Positions 24,131 through 34,737 of a DNA stretch of 64,000 nt are shown in pieces (position 1 is the first letter of the stretch; each line of letters opens with the position of its first letter). The DNA comes from Andrena cerasifolii (taxonomy: Eukaryota > Arthropoda > Insecta > Hymenoptera > Andrenidae): assembly GCF_050908995.1 (NCBI RefSeq), contig NC_135119.1:10726001-10790000 (forward strand), written 5' to 3'. The translations under genes and the position numbers were made by a program. The notes beneath the pieces were generated by a model. The model searched no databases. It was not told the origin of the DNA and saw only the letters and a program-made list of their open reading frames with translations.

Positions 24131-25125
24131 CTCCTTAGTCCAGCGAAATTAGGATCTGTCTTCGGAATAAATCCCACCAAGCTAAATTTTTGTATGGGCC
24201 TTTATTTGGCCATTTTAAACAATATGTCAAAAGTCTCCATCGATCCGACCGCCGCTAAAACTTTTACAGAGGTTTGAAAAAGAATATCTCGTTATCTAGC
24301 AGTTTTGCGACAAAAATAGTTATTATACAATTTATAGCCTAGGAAATTCTCTACAAAAAAGGTCCTATGAGTTTTTTCGTAGGAGTAACCATTTTCATGT
24401 ATGTGGGTTTACCAATTTTCAACCCCCATACATTTGGCAAGGGAAGATCCTGAACCCTGAAATTCAAAAAATTATGAAACTAAATATGTAGGGGAAGTCC
24501 TCCTGAGTACAACGCAATTTCGTTTGCTGCCCAAATTCACTCCAAGAGGGTGCAATTGACGCCTGAATTTTTTTTTATTTTGTATTATTACTCGCCAACT
24601 GTAGGAGATAGAAAAAAAGTGTTGAGGAAAAAATTACTTCTTTTAATTAGGACTATCATTTGGTAAGTTATAGTTCTTACAGTTCTTACGGTTCGCGAGT
24701 TATAACACAAAATCGAGAAAAGAAACGGATTTTCAAAGGTCAATTTCACCCCTTAGAATGAATTTGGGCAGCAAACGAAATTGCGTTGTACTCAGGAGGA
24801 CTTCCCCTACATATTTACAGAGTTTCATATTTTTTTTAATTTCAGGGTTCGGAATCTTCTCTTGTCAATTATATGGGGGTTGAAACTCGGTAACCCGGCA
24901 TACCTACATGAAAATGGTTAGTCCAACGAAAAAAATTCATACGACCTTTTTTGTAGAAAATTTCCTAGACTATAAATTGTATAATAACTATTTTTGTCAC
25001 AAAATTGCTAGATAACGAGATATTCGCGAAAAACCAAATAAAGGTCCATACCAAAATTTAGCTTGGTGGAAATTATTCCGTAGATTGGGTAGATTTCCGT
25101 CTAATTTCACTGGACTACCTCTAAA
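24131..25125. mobile_element. Large foldback element, about 1 kb
   Basis: Arms of about 450-475 bp (about 24,131-24,605 and 24,680-25,125) are near-complete inverted copies. Both pass through CCACCAAGCTAAATTTT, AGGGGAAGTCCTCCTGAGTA and TTTGCTGCCCAAATTCACTC strings. The central loop is under 100 bp. No open frame of note is present, so the element is non-autonomous. The element at 44,338-44,715 shares the inner arm segments. Exact ends and target duplication are not resolved. Confidence 0.8.
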
Positions 25126-26979
25126 CCCGCGCTGAATCTATGCTGCCCAGAATGGCCGGACCTTCTCCATGCCCCCCCTATCAGACGTTTTCAATTAATT
25201 GGATCGTTGCTGGCGAAAAGAGGGGGCACAGTACAAGCACCCCGTAGATTACGTTATTATGACACCGATCATTAGGGGTACGAAATCATGGAAAACTAGT
25301 TTCACCTCTGGCTCCCCCAAACACGTCAAGGCTCGCTCGACCCCCTCTCGTTGGCGGGCCAGAAATCAGAGGGGCCTTGCGACGGGGACCTCTCGAGTTT
25401 CCCACGTGCATGCATTAACGGGGATCGGCGAGAGGAGAATCGAAGTGGATTAACGATCGGAAGAAAGGAAAGAAGCGGAGCCATCGGCGACTCCATCGAG
25501 CTCCCCCCCGCGACTGCCGACGGGAAAAAGCACGAAACGGAAAGTAGATTAAGGCCATTGAATTGGGTTAGCGGGGCACAATGCGGAATAATAAAGCGGG
25601 GCGCACGCGGCGGCGCACAGGACTCGTCGTAATCGACAAATGAAACGGAATAAGAGGATTGGCTCCTCCGACGGCAGTCATCCTGAACAAGATTGGCCTG
25701 GACCTACGGGGGGGATTAGGAGGAGGGGAGGTTGGACGGGGTGGTTGGCCCCTTGGTAGCCCCAGACGAGATGATGGGAAGAAATAAGGAAGATTGCTGC
25801 CTCCCTTTCTCTCTTGCCGAGCGTCCACTTTTTATTGTGCTCTTTCTCCTCCTTCACCTCTTCCCCTTCTTCTGCCCCCCCCTCTGTCCGACGTTTTCTC
25901 TTTCTTCGGGCTGTGTGTGTGTCCTGGCCGGTCGGCTATTGTCGCGGGGCCCACCAGGGCGGTAGCATAATGCCGTCGTTTGTCAGCGCAGCTCCGTCTG
26001 TCCAGGCTCCTCTCCTCGGCCACGTGATTAGCCGCGGCCAGCGGCATTGAAAACGGGCACAAACACCGCCAGGAGCTCGTACCAGGGCGCGCCTCTCGCT
26101 GGACCAATTACCCTCCCCCCTTTGGTCCTTTGAGCGCGCTACAAGCGGATTCGCGACCCGAGGGTCTCCTCCGTGGGCGATGCGCGCGGCTCTCGGGATT
26201 CCTGAGGGGGTGACGAGTTGGTTGGACTGTTGGTGGACGTTGCCTTCTACCGCCCCTCATTTTCGAGGGTGGTTGGTATTGTTGGCTGAAGCGTGGTGGT
26301 CGTTAAGGGAAGTTTGTAGGTCTGATGGGTGGCGGGATTGGGGAGCTTTTTGGGGCAGAATCGATTGTGATTGCCGTGGGGGAGGAATTGGAAGGGCAGG
26401 TTGCTGGATTCTCGGGTGGCTAGTTTCTGGGTCATTGAGCTGGGTGGTTGTGTGGTGCAGGGTAGCTGAGTTGGATGTTGAGGCTTTTCGATTTATATTG
26501 GTTGCTACAGTGGAGTTTTGATTCTTCTGTGGGGTACTAAATTTCCGTTGATCACTCTGCATATCGAAGTTTAATAGCTACTGGATCTGCTCCATTCACA
26601 GTTCTATAATTCTGTTACAGTATTATCAACTAGGATCTATCTAAGTGCATCCCACAATCTGTCATCTTCCACCAGAGAAAGAAACCTCCCCCAATAGCTA
26701 CCAAACCCATTGCATCTATATTACCTACTACAGTCCAAGACATAGAAGCCCTAAACTCTCAGAAGCGTTTCCTAGGGCCCACGCAAGTTCTCCAAATGCA
26801 TCCCAGAACGCACCATCTTCTAGCAGAGAGAGAAACCTTCCTCACCAGCCACCAAATCAATTTCATCCACAATTCCACAACTCCATCCTGCCAATCCTCC
26901 AATTACCCATCAGAGTCCATCGCATCCAGCTCCTAAACACTTAAAAACAATTCCCAACACCCACACAAACCCTTAGCCC
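25126..26979. other. Intergenic; long CpG-rich island at 25,200-26,200
   Basis: The island carries overlapping frames of 75-113 codons on both strands with no recognised family. From 26,520 the sequence becomes AT/C-rich with low-complexity Pro/Ser/His frames. No exon is supported. Confidence 0.35.
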
Positions 26980-27003
26980 AAGGTACACACGGGTGTGTAC
27001 CTT
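26980..27003. repeat. Perfect 11-bp inverted repeat
   Basis: AAGGTACACAC and GTGTGTACCTT flank a two-base loop, giving a perfect 11-bp palindrome. It sits exactly at the border between AT-rich DNA and a GC-rich island. It could be a dimeric transcription-factor site or a chance cruciform; no function is assigned. Confidence 0.6.
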
Positions 27004-28148
27004 CGGAGTGGTTCGTCGGCGGGATCCAGCCGAGGCCCGGTTGTTCGTCAATTTTGCGGCGAAAATTGATCGAGGAATACAACGTGCCCTGCCGCCTGCT
27101 CCCCCGGCCGTGCTTGACAAAAAACCATAATCGTGTGCCAGCAGGAGGAACCATCTGCGGCTTCGAAAATCATGATGCGGACCATGTGCCGGCTGCCAAC
27201 GATACCCTTCCAACGTGTAAGGGCTCCTTCGTAACCTGGCTGCTCTCTCCTCTCCCTCTTTCTTCGTTTACCCTCCGCGCAAGTCGAACCACTCGTACAC
27301 CTACACGTGTTCCATTGGGCGCGCGTGTTCCCCGCGCGCCTCCTTCCAGGGGCCAGACCTCTCGACGCTTCCATCGAAACCGCGACGAAGAATCGTCGAT
27401 AATCCTATTCCGCTTTTTGCTTGCTCTTTGGCTCGTCTGGCTGAAAACGGCAGGCGGAGGCTCCTTTGGGGAATATTTCTGGAAAGGGGTGTGACCGGCG
27501 GTGGGAGTTGAAGGGGTAGGGTTGATCGAGCGTGGTAACTGGGGTGATCGCGATTTTATTGGAAATTTTGTGGTCTTCCAATGTCATCTGATTTTATATT
27601 GGCTGGGAGATATCGGGGTGGTGGGTGTACAATTGAGGACCTTGTAGCAGAAGTGCAGCTAGATCTTTACTAAGTTCGAGTAAATTAGAAGAAACGTTTA
27701 TGAAATTATTGCTTTAACTTGACACTGAAAAGAGAACACTAATTGAGAAAATTATATTCTCACGCAATAAGTAGTAGTTATTGAGTGGACAATTTAGTTC
27801 TACTTTTGCTGAAAAAATATTCTTCTATTCAAATTTCCATTTTTATTTATTGGCAATGAATCGCTGATTTATTATCGAATTTGTATCAAAAGATGTAGAA
27901 TTTCGCACGTCGTAACTCAGAAATGGGGTGCACCCGTCTCGTTGCAAATGTCCTCAATCGGGATAAGTGAAAATTTTCAGTTTTTTCTTTTCAACTGCAG
28001 CGATTTGGTATATACTCTATCTTGCGAGCACCCTGGTGTCGACATTCAGCGTTTGCGAACGGCCTATGGTGCGATCGGCACATAGGTGGCGCCCCGTTGC
28101 TTTCGGCATTTATAGAGTTCGGAAGAGAGTAACATCGGAGACTCTGCG
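27004..28148. other. Intergenic; GC-rich at 27,000-27,500
   Basis: A 146-codon frame starts at 27,054, with a donor-like GTAAGG near 27,220. The translated sequence matches no family I know and no acceptor stands out upstream, so no exon is called. The rest is AT-rich. Confidence 0.35.
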
Positions 28149-28223
28149 TTGGGGGAATTGGTAACGCGTCTGCCCAGTACGCGGAGACACCGCAGATCTT
28201 GGGTTCGTGTCCCACCACCCCGA
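28149..28223 (+). pseudogene. tRNA-like sequence (pseudogene or SINE head)
   Basis: A 75-base stretch resembles a tRNA. TTGGGG and CCCCGA can pair as an acceptor stem. GGTTCGTGTCC resembles the Pol III B box GGTTCGANNCC. TCTGC and GCGGA can pair as an anticodon stem around CCAGTAC. Several features are wrong for a working tRNA: position 33 would not be T, the variable region is long, and the D arm is poor. An A-rich AAAATTAAAATAAATTATT stretch follows from about 28,247, as in tRNA-derived SINEs. A tRNA-derived retroposon or degenerate tRNA is likelier than a functional gene. Confidence 0.4.
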
Positions 28224-30135
28224 GATTCTGTTTTTCACCTGCACCAAAATTAAAATAAATTATTCTAGCATCCACCAGCGTATTCCGTACAGAATCTCTA
28301 CATCCTAAAGAAATAACATTTAATTTCTTCGATGATCGTTTAGGTTTTCAGCTCCTCAATTTCTGGTAATTCTGGCTTTCTACTAGCATAGAACAACACA
28401 GAGCAGCAAAAATCGCATTGTATTCCACAGCACAACATCTTCCCCTGAACACTCCGAAATCTCTGCAATACGGAAATCTTCAACATCCTGATACACCACG
28501 CCCACAGACACAAAACTAGAATTCTACGAAACAACAGTGAGGTCTCCAACTATGCATACCCAGTGAACAAAAGCTTCCACAGTGCGAATTTCAATGTGAA
28601 CATAACTACTTTCGACGTTTGACAAGCTTAACATAACTCTAAGCGTTCCCATTGGCTCTCTGTTCAACCAAGCTCCTCCCACAGCTTCCCCCACTCACGT
28701 AGCTCCGCCCACAAGCCTCACTATCGCTCGGTACACCATAAATCGTTCCCCAAATCCTTCCACAGGGAACTGGAATAGAATCCACCGGCTTATCGCCCTC
28801 TACAACCCCTGGCAATAAGTTAAATTGTATCGCGAAAATTCCCGAAATCAGCGATTCTCCACCTTATTCTGCGATCTTTAAACGTTTGTAGCTCGGAGCA
28901 ACGTTAACCGATTTTCATGAAATTTTAGGCACGTACACAACTTACTGCAATCTACAAACGGGTTTTTTGAATTTTCATTACAGGCTCACAAAAAAAAGTT
29001 AAAAAAAAAACGATCTTTACAATTTTTTTTTTCTATTCCGACCAAATGCATTTTTTTCAAAACGATGAAACGCGTCAGTTAGCAAACTAATCCTTCTAGC
29101 TTCTAAAAAAATCTCAAGTTGTTTGGACCAATTCTAAAAAAGTTATGCGATTTTAAAAAGTGTCGGAATATTAATGCAAGTCACTGTACTTCCCAGACAC
29201 ATTTTGTTTCTTCCATATTTTGTATTATATGATAAACAAAGTTCTTAATTATTTTTCGTGCTTTTACTTTAAAATAGACCAATTTAACATTACCACGCGT
29301 TTCATATATATACCGTTGCATATTGTACATAAAAAATATTGGTGTTTCTCGTTGATTTCGTATTTTCGCGTTTGGTTCGAAACTTATTGCCAGGGGTTGT
29401 GGAAGGCAGCTTTCGTGTCGACCTCGGCTCTCATCGACCCGTAATTAAGCATATCAGCGACTCGTGCCGTGTTCCTTCCTAAAATGCGCACCCTAATCGA
29501 CCGCCGAATCGCCCAGTGACACGGAATTCTCACGGTTGGCGGCTACGCGCTCGTCCTAACGGACCCTATGAACGCGAGACCGCGATATCGGCCGGCTGCG
29601 GGGGTCGGCCAATTAACGAAACGGATCGAAACGGTTTAATTAGCGGAGATCCGCGTGCAGCGCTGTGCTTCGAAACGCGAATTCTTTCCGCTTCCCGGCG
29701 GAATTGGGCAGCATTTCGGGCGGTGCTATCGAGGCGCCATCCGTATTATCTTGTTCCCCGTCTTTATGCTGTACCCGCCGTGTAAAGTCTCCGTGATAAG
29801 CTATCAGGCTTGTTTCCTTCCTTGAAGAGGCAGGCAGGCGCCACGTGCAACGCGACGGGGCCACCTGTCACGCACAATTTCGCTATTGAGGCCGAAACCT
29901 GCGCCGGGGGGAATAATGGAAACACTGTGCGCAAGGTTACAACGAGGAGTCCTCTTTTGGGGACGCCAACCAGCGAATTCTTAAGCCGAAGGAGCTTTCG
30001 ACTGTTCAGGTGGGTGATGTGGACGTAAGATTGGAATTGAGCAGTATTGTAGATGGGAAAAGTATCAGTAGTATCGTGGATAAGTAGGCTAGCTAAATTA
30101 GGTTCCATTAAACCTGCAAAGGCATTGAAGCGCAT
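28224..30135. other. Intergenic; AT-rich then CpG-rich from 29,390
   Basis: Bases 28,800-29,200 are AT-rich with long A runs and look like old repeat sequence. From 29,390 to about 30,000 the DNA is CpG-rich with overlapping short frames. No gene recognised. Confidence 0.35.
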
Positions 30136-30207
30136 CCCCTGTGCGGATATCCTTCGGCCGTATCTATTAAGCATACAACCTGAACGCCGATCGGCGTTTC
30201 CCGCGCA
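30136..30207 (-). repeat. Dispersed hairpin element, copy 4
   Basis: 72 bp. On the minus strand it runs CTGCGCGGGAAACGCC, then GATCGGCGTTCAGG, and ends ATCCGCACAG. AACGCC pairs with GGCGTT. The outer arms CTGCGCGG and CCGCACAG pair with one mismatch. Only about 130 bp separate it from copy 5 in opposite orientation. Confidence 0.8.
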
Positions 30208-30337
30208 GATCGTACGCCCCAATTGAACGGATACGTCCGTGTTTCGCGGCGAGCAAAAGTGAAGATGTTAGAAGCTTCACCTTTCTCGATCTCTTTAATT
30301 CTGCTCGCGAGAATTAAATTACCCATGTGCATACACT

Positions 30338-30409
30338 CTGTGCGTTAAACGCCTATGGGCGTCCAGCGAGCATATTTATCAGATACGAACATAGGATTTC
30401 CGCACGCGG
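30338..30409 (+). repeat. Dispersed hairpin element, copy 5
   Basis: 72 bp. It starts CTGTGCGTTAAACGCC, continues TATGGGCGTCCAGCGAGCAT and ends GGATTTCCGCACGCGG. Outer GTGCG pairs with CGCAC, and TGTGC can alternatively pair with the internal GCATA including one wobble. It faces copy 4. Confidence 0.8.
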
Positions 30410-31127
30410 GGTATGAAAAATGTTTCGATCCCTGAAATAGGAGCTCCATCGAGCCCCTCGTTCTCTGGGATAGCTCGCGATGACGCGTATCTTCCGATCT
30501 GCCAGCAGGCAACGAAGCAGAATCCTTCTTCTGCGTTAGCAAAAAAAAAATGGCCGATTGTGGCTGTGCCATAGCCGTTTATTATGTCGCAATTCGAAGG
30601 AGGCCGTAGAAATTAATACGCCGTTAAGGGGGGCGCCTACAATCTCCTCCGGGGCCCGCCATTGTTTCCGTGGGCGCGTAAGAATTCTTTCGGCTTTTCC
30701 AGAAACTCATTGTCCCGCGCGAAACGAGAGAATCGGGAACCTCTATTCATTACGACAGACAATAACCGCCGTGTATGTTCGTTTAATTTTTTTCTTTCCT
30801 TCCTCTCTTTCGCGTTCCTTTCGTGGTGGGTGACGAGCAGAGAGGAAATCGAGCGGGATTCCGCAACGAGTCTCGCCCCGTACCGATCACTCGTGCCTGA
30901 AAACAATGCGGTCTGGCAGATTTTGACGCCCTACTTTCCCAAGTGGGGGATAGCGATAGGTATTTCGTAACCCGTCGATTTCGTTCTCGTTGGGCCCATG
31001 GGCCGGTGGCGAAAATGACGAGGGCAGCGTTGGGTGGATTTGGCGAGACGATTCCGTTATCTGAATGGGGAGGTAGCTCCAATTTGAGTAGAGATGACTC
31101 CCTCATCTGAATTGGTTCTAGGGATCT
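30410..31127. other. Intergenic, CpG-rich, no gene seen
   Basis: Continuation of the GC-rich region to about 31,030, with short antisense frames and no recognisable product. Confidence 0.35.
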
Positions 31128-31850
31128 TCAGTGTGGAAGGTCCACTGAAGGGGGATCAAACCCTGAAGCTACAACAAATTAGGGATTTATTTGTTCGTAT
31201 AAATAAAAATATAGGGCTTGAACTTTTATACAGTTTTAAAGTATGGATCTTCATTCTGCTAGAAAATTTTTTTTTTTATGAAAAATTGTACAAAATGGCA
31301 ATGAAGAAAATGGCTCCCCGAGCACTGCAAAAAAACTGGCCCACACTCCCGGGAATGACTGGATCATCTGAGAAGGAAATACAAAAAAGATATATAATCA
31401 GGAATATATTATCATTGAGCTAGCGTAGGATTTTCGCAAAATCCGATTTTTTGGGGGAAATTATAGCAGTTTCAAGAATTCACTTTAATTGTTTACTTAA
31501 AAAATTGCACTAAAATGCTTGTAAATAGTCGAATAATTGAAATATCAATAAAATCCTACGCTAGATCATAGATAGTATATTCCTGTTTATGTATCTTTTT
31601 TGTAATTCTTTCACAGATGATCCAGTCACTCCCAGGAGTGTAAGCCAGTTTCTTTGCAGTGCTCCGGGAAGCCATTTTGTTCGCCGTTATTTTGTACAAT
31701 TTTTCATAAAAAAAAAATTTTTCTAGCAGAATAAAGATACGTACTTTAAAACTGTAAAAAGAAATCCAAGCCCTATATTGTTATTTATACGAACAAATAA
31801 ATCCCTAACCTGTTGCAGTTTCAGGGTGGGGGACTCCCTTAAGTCCACCC
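31128..31850. mobile_element. Foldback element with coding-like arms
   Basis: Arms of about 310 bp (about 31,128-31,438 and 31,545-31,850) are inverted copies around a central AT-rich spacer of about 105 bp. Shared strings include TTAGGGATTTATTTGTTCGT, ATTCTGCTAGAAAA and GACTGGATCATCTG. On the minus strand the right arm has an open stretch starting MASRSTAKKLAYTPG. The left arm has the matching frame with a stop after DWII. Several differences between the arms in this frame are synonymous, which hints that the arm descends from a coding exon. I do not recognise the protein. Confidence 0.75.
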
Positions 31851-32633
31851 ATGAATGTCACTATTGCTTGGTACACCTGTACCCCTACTCAGTATTAATA
31901 GCACTGCTCCCCTCGAGGTCAATACATCTTAAAAATCGAAGAAATTAACAACGATTCGTAGTAAAGCGGGTCCCCATGTTTTTCAACACCGTATCTGTTT
32001 ATCTGCCAAGTAACGGAAATCGACCGTGCAACATGTCCTTCGCGACGAGCGTGTTAAGAAAAACTGCGAATAACCGCTGTTTGTTCCTTGGGAGCAGAAT
32101 ATAGTAGGAAAAGAACACTCGCGGCCGCTGTTAATCATCGGCTTTTACCGCTGGGAATCGGATATTAAACAAAAAGGAGAAAAAATCAATTCTTGCGTAA
32201 CCAAGGACATGCACGCGTCGAGTATCCTTTGTCTCAGTTTTTTGCCTTCTAACAGCAACATCGTGTGCTCCGACCGTTATGAAGAAATGCGCTGTTATAT
32301 AAGTAAAATAAAAAATGCCGCTGCGTCAGAGGTTTTACAAATCTTTACAGACTGACAGCCGCGGCGATGACGTAAAGGAATATCAATTTAGAGAGACAGG
32401 GAAGCTGATAAAGAATAATATTTTTTGGTGCAATATATCCCAGCACCTCAGTGGGAGATGTCAAGTTCATTTCCCTAAGAAAGAACGGTAATTTTTGCAG
32501 CACTTGTACACTTTCCTTGTCCCAAGGCCTCTATTGCTCCCGTATAATAAACTGCTCCTGCCTTTTTTTTTTAACTCTCATTGGTCGCATCGCCGCGATA
32601 CCATGTACGCCTGGAAGCCTTATTGTTTCCCTT
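31851..32633. other. Intergenic with a solitary CAATAGTGA-type end
   Basis: Near 31,858 the string TCACTATTGCTTGGTACACC matches the ends of the elements at 14,131 and 21,672 and directly abuts the foldback element. It may be a nested insertion border. The rest shows no gene. Confidence 0.4.
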
Positions 32634-33070
32634 AAGGGGTTATGCCTAGTCAGGCGGTCGGAAAGAGGCGAATATTTGTGAATTTTTTTTGAAGAAGCGA
32701 AAGCGTATATTTTTACAGAACTTTTTGCGCTTAAAAGAGCAACATTTAAAGAACATTTGGTAATTTTTTCGTAGAAAAATATTTAAGTTTATGATAAAGT
32801 AACAAGCGACATCCAAGAAGCATTTTTAAAAATTTGCTTTCGCGGTGAGCACTGCCATTCGGAAGCAGATTGTTTAAATTCAAAAAACAAAAAATATTTC
32901 GTTAGTATATTAATGTATCCTCAGGTTGGCGGAGAGAATTTTCCGAAATATTAAGTTAAAACAACATGGCAGCTATTTAAAGTTGAAATCCTGATTTTTT
33001 CGCGTAATTTTTGCAGGAAAAAATCAGGATTTCACTAGTCGTTTTTAAAATTGAAATCGACACACCCTAC
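32634..33070. mobile_element. Probable decayed transposon sequence
   Basis: It begins TTAAGGGGTTATGCC, like the strings at 48,006 and 56,913, and ends near ACACACCCTACTG, whose complement CAGTAGGGTGTGTCG resembles the right end of the 12,370-12,997 element. The two edges may belong to different elements. There is no open frame, and the ends do not pair with each other. Called from end similarity only. Confidence 0.35.
32984..33034. repeat. Perfect 18-bp inverted repeat
   Basis: TGAAATCCTGATTTTTTC (32,984-33,001) and its exact complement (33,017-33,034) flank a 15-base loop. The identity of both arms suggests recent origin or continued pairing. It lies inside probable transposon sequence, so it is most likely an internal hairpin of that element. 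Confidence 0.7.
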
Positions 33071-33900
33071 TGTGGATGGCTTAATTTACGAGTAGACAAA
33101 TTAGAGACAAAAAATCTCTGCGATTACTTATTCAACAGGTATTTAGAAAATCTTACACCCTAACTATGGAGCTCAGCTCTATCAGCACAACCACTTCCTT
33201 CCACCTCAGAAACCCTGCCCAGGTTAAGAAAACATCGTTCATTTTTAAAAACCAATCTTATTAAGTTTGCACTAAAAAAGTGAATATTTTTAGTTAGTTA
33301 AAGTTACCCCTCCGCATAATAAAATTCTGCGGACGTCCATGACTCCACCTACCCCTGTCTCTACCAAAATCTTAACCTTCTAAACCAGCAGAAGGTTAAG
33401 ATAAGGTAAAGCTTTTTACTTCAGAAAGAATCACCCAAACCAACCGTACTAATTCCCCCAAAACACCCTTCAACTACTCCTGTTTCTGCTCAAATCTTAA
33501 CCTCCCACCTCAGTAGACCCCCAACTACCCCTGTCCCTACTCCGATCTTAACCTCCCAACCCAGCACAACCACCCCTTTCTACTTCAGAAAGAATCACTC
33601 AAGCCAATTCCTCCAACCACCCCTATTTCAGCTCAAACCCTAACCTCACACCCTCTACCACCTCAGAAACCCCATCAATCCCACAAAAAACCCTCCGACA
33701 ACCCCGTATTTCTGCCCAAATCCTATCCTCCCAAACCAGCACAACCACCCCTTCCATCTCACAAAACAATTACCCAAACCACTCTTAGCATTCCTCAAAA
33801 AAAAAATACACCTCCACCTTCGAAAAAAATTCTCCAGTACGAAACCCGTCTACCCATCAGCCCACCCACACCACCGTCAGTCCCAAAATTCTCTCCGCGC
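33071..33900. repeat. Degenerate C-rich tandem sequence
   Basis: From about 33,330 to 33,790 the strand is C/A-rich. It is made of loosely repeated phrases such as CACCCCTGTCTCTAC, AAATCTTAACCTCCCA and CCAGCACAACCACCCCTT at irregular spacing. It looks like an old, heavily mutated tandem repeat. No coding evidence. Confidence 0.5.
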
Positions 33901-34513
33901 GCATATCCTCCTCGCAGCCGAAGTTGGCGCAAAAGGTGGCCAGGGCAGGGACACACGGAAGCCTTATTATTCCCCCGAGGAGAGAGAGAAGGAGAGCCCT
34001 TCGGCACGCATTAGCCCCCGCCTCGATTTCGGGGCTACATTTCATGTGCGTGGCCGTGTGCGCATACACACGCGCGGGCGCGCGAGACGGGCGCGTGCCC
34101 CGGCCAGGCGCAAACGAGCGAGCGTTGCGAAAAACAGGTAATGGCGTTGAAGTGCATTCGGCAGCTGCACGCCATGAATACCCTTGTGCACGAGGCGAGG
34201 GAACATGTGCGAGCAGCCCGTCTACTTTGGACCCATGCCCGCACACACGACGCGCCGGACCCGCCTGCGGCCCGTCGCTGGGGCCCCGCGGCCCCGTCGA
34301 GTGGAAAAGATACGTCCTGCTCGTCTATCCGGCCCTCCCGTGGCTATTATGCCATCGAGAGCTGCATGGTTTTTTTATCTCTTCATCGATCGACCCACGC
34401 CCGACACGTTCCTCTCCTCCATCCCCCCTTTTTCCACCCTTGCTGCTGCTGGTCGGTCGCGACCCCCTCGCGGCTCTGCTCGCGAGCTAGATCTCCTTGG
34501 GACCTCTGCGCGC
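33901..34513. other. CpG-rich island, no gene recognised
   Basis: Frames of up to 188 codons overlap in several phases and on both strands in very CpG-rich DNA. Products are Arg/Ala/Pro/His-rich without domain or signal peptide. It could hold a promoter or 5' UTR exon; no coding call is made. Confidence 0.4.
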
Positions 34514-34737
34514 TTAACACTAGAACTACCGACAATTAATTTCTACGTATTTCTACCAGGCAGTAAGAAATGACTGGTTACTTGTTAAATACGTTGTGCA
34601 AGGAGAAGAAATATTTATTCATATTTTTTAATTTTTATATTGTTAAAAAATTATAATAATAGAATAATAGTAATTATATATATATAATATTTATACTACT
34701 AAAAATGGTAATTTTTTTACCAAATTCTAGTGTTGAA
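34514..34737. mobile_element. TIR element with TTAA-like flank (piggyBac-like MITE)
   Basis: The left border TTAACACTAGAACTACC and, on the other strand, the right border TTCAACACTAGAATTTGG share CAACACTAGAA-type termini. The left flank is TTAA; the right would be TTGA on the top strand, one base off. The interior is about 200 bp, AT-rich and non-coding. TTAA targets are typical of piggyBac elements; the assignment is inference. Confidence 0.5.

Noticed and set aside
27054..27220. Possible exon ending at a GTAAGG donor
   Set aside because: No recognisable protein, no clear acceptor or start context, and only one weak splice signal.
33924..34490. 188-codon frame in a CpG-rich island
   Set aside because: Three other phases and the reverse strand are also open here; no domain or signal peptide.
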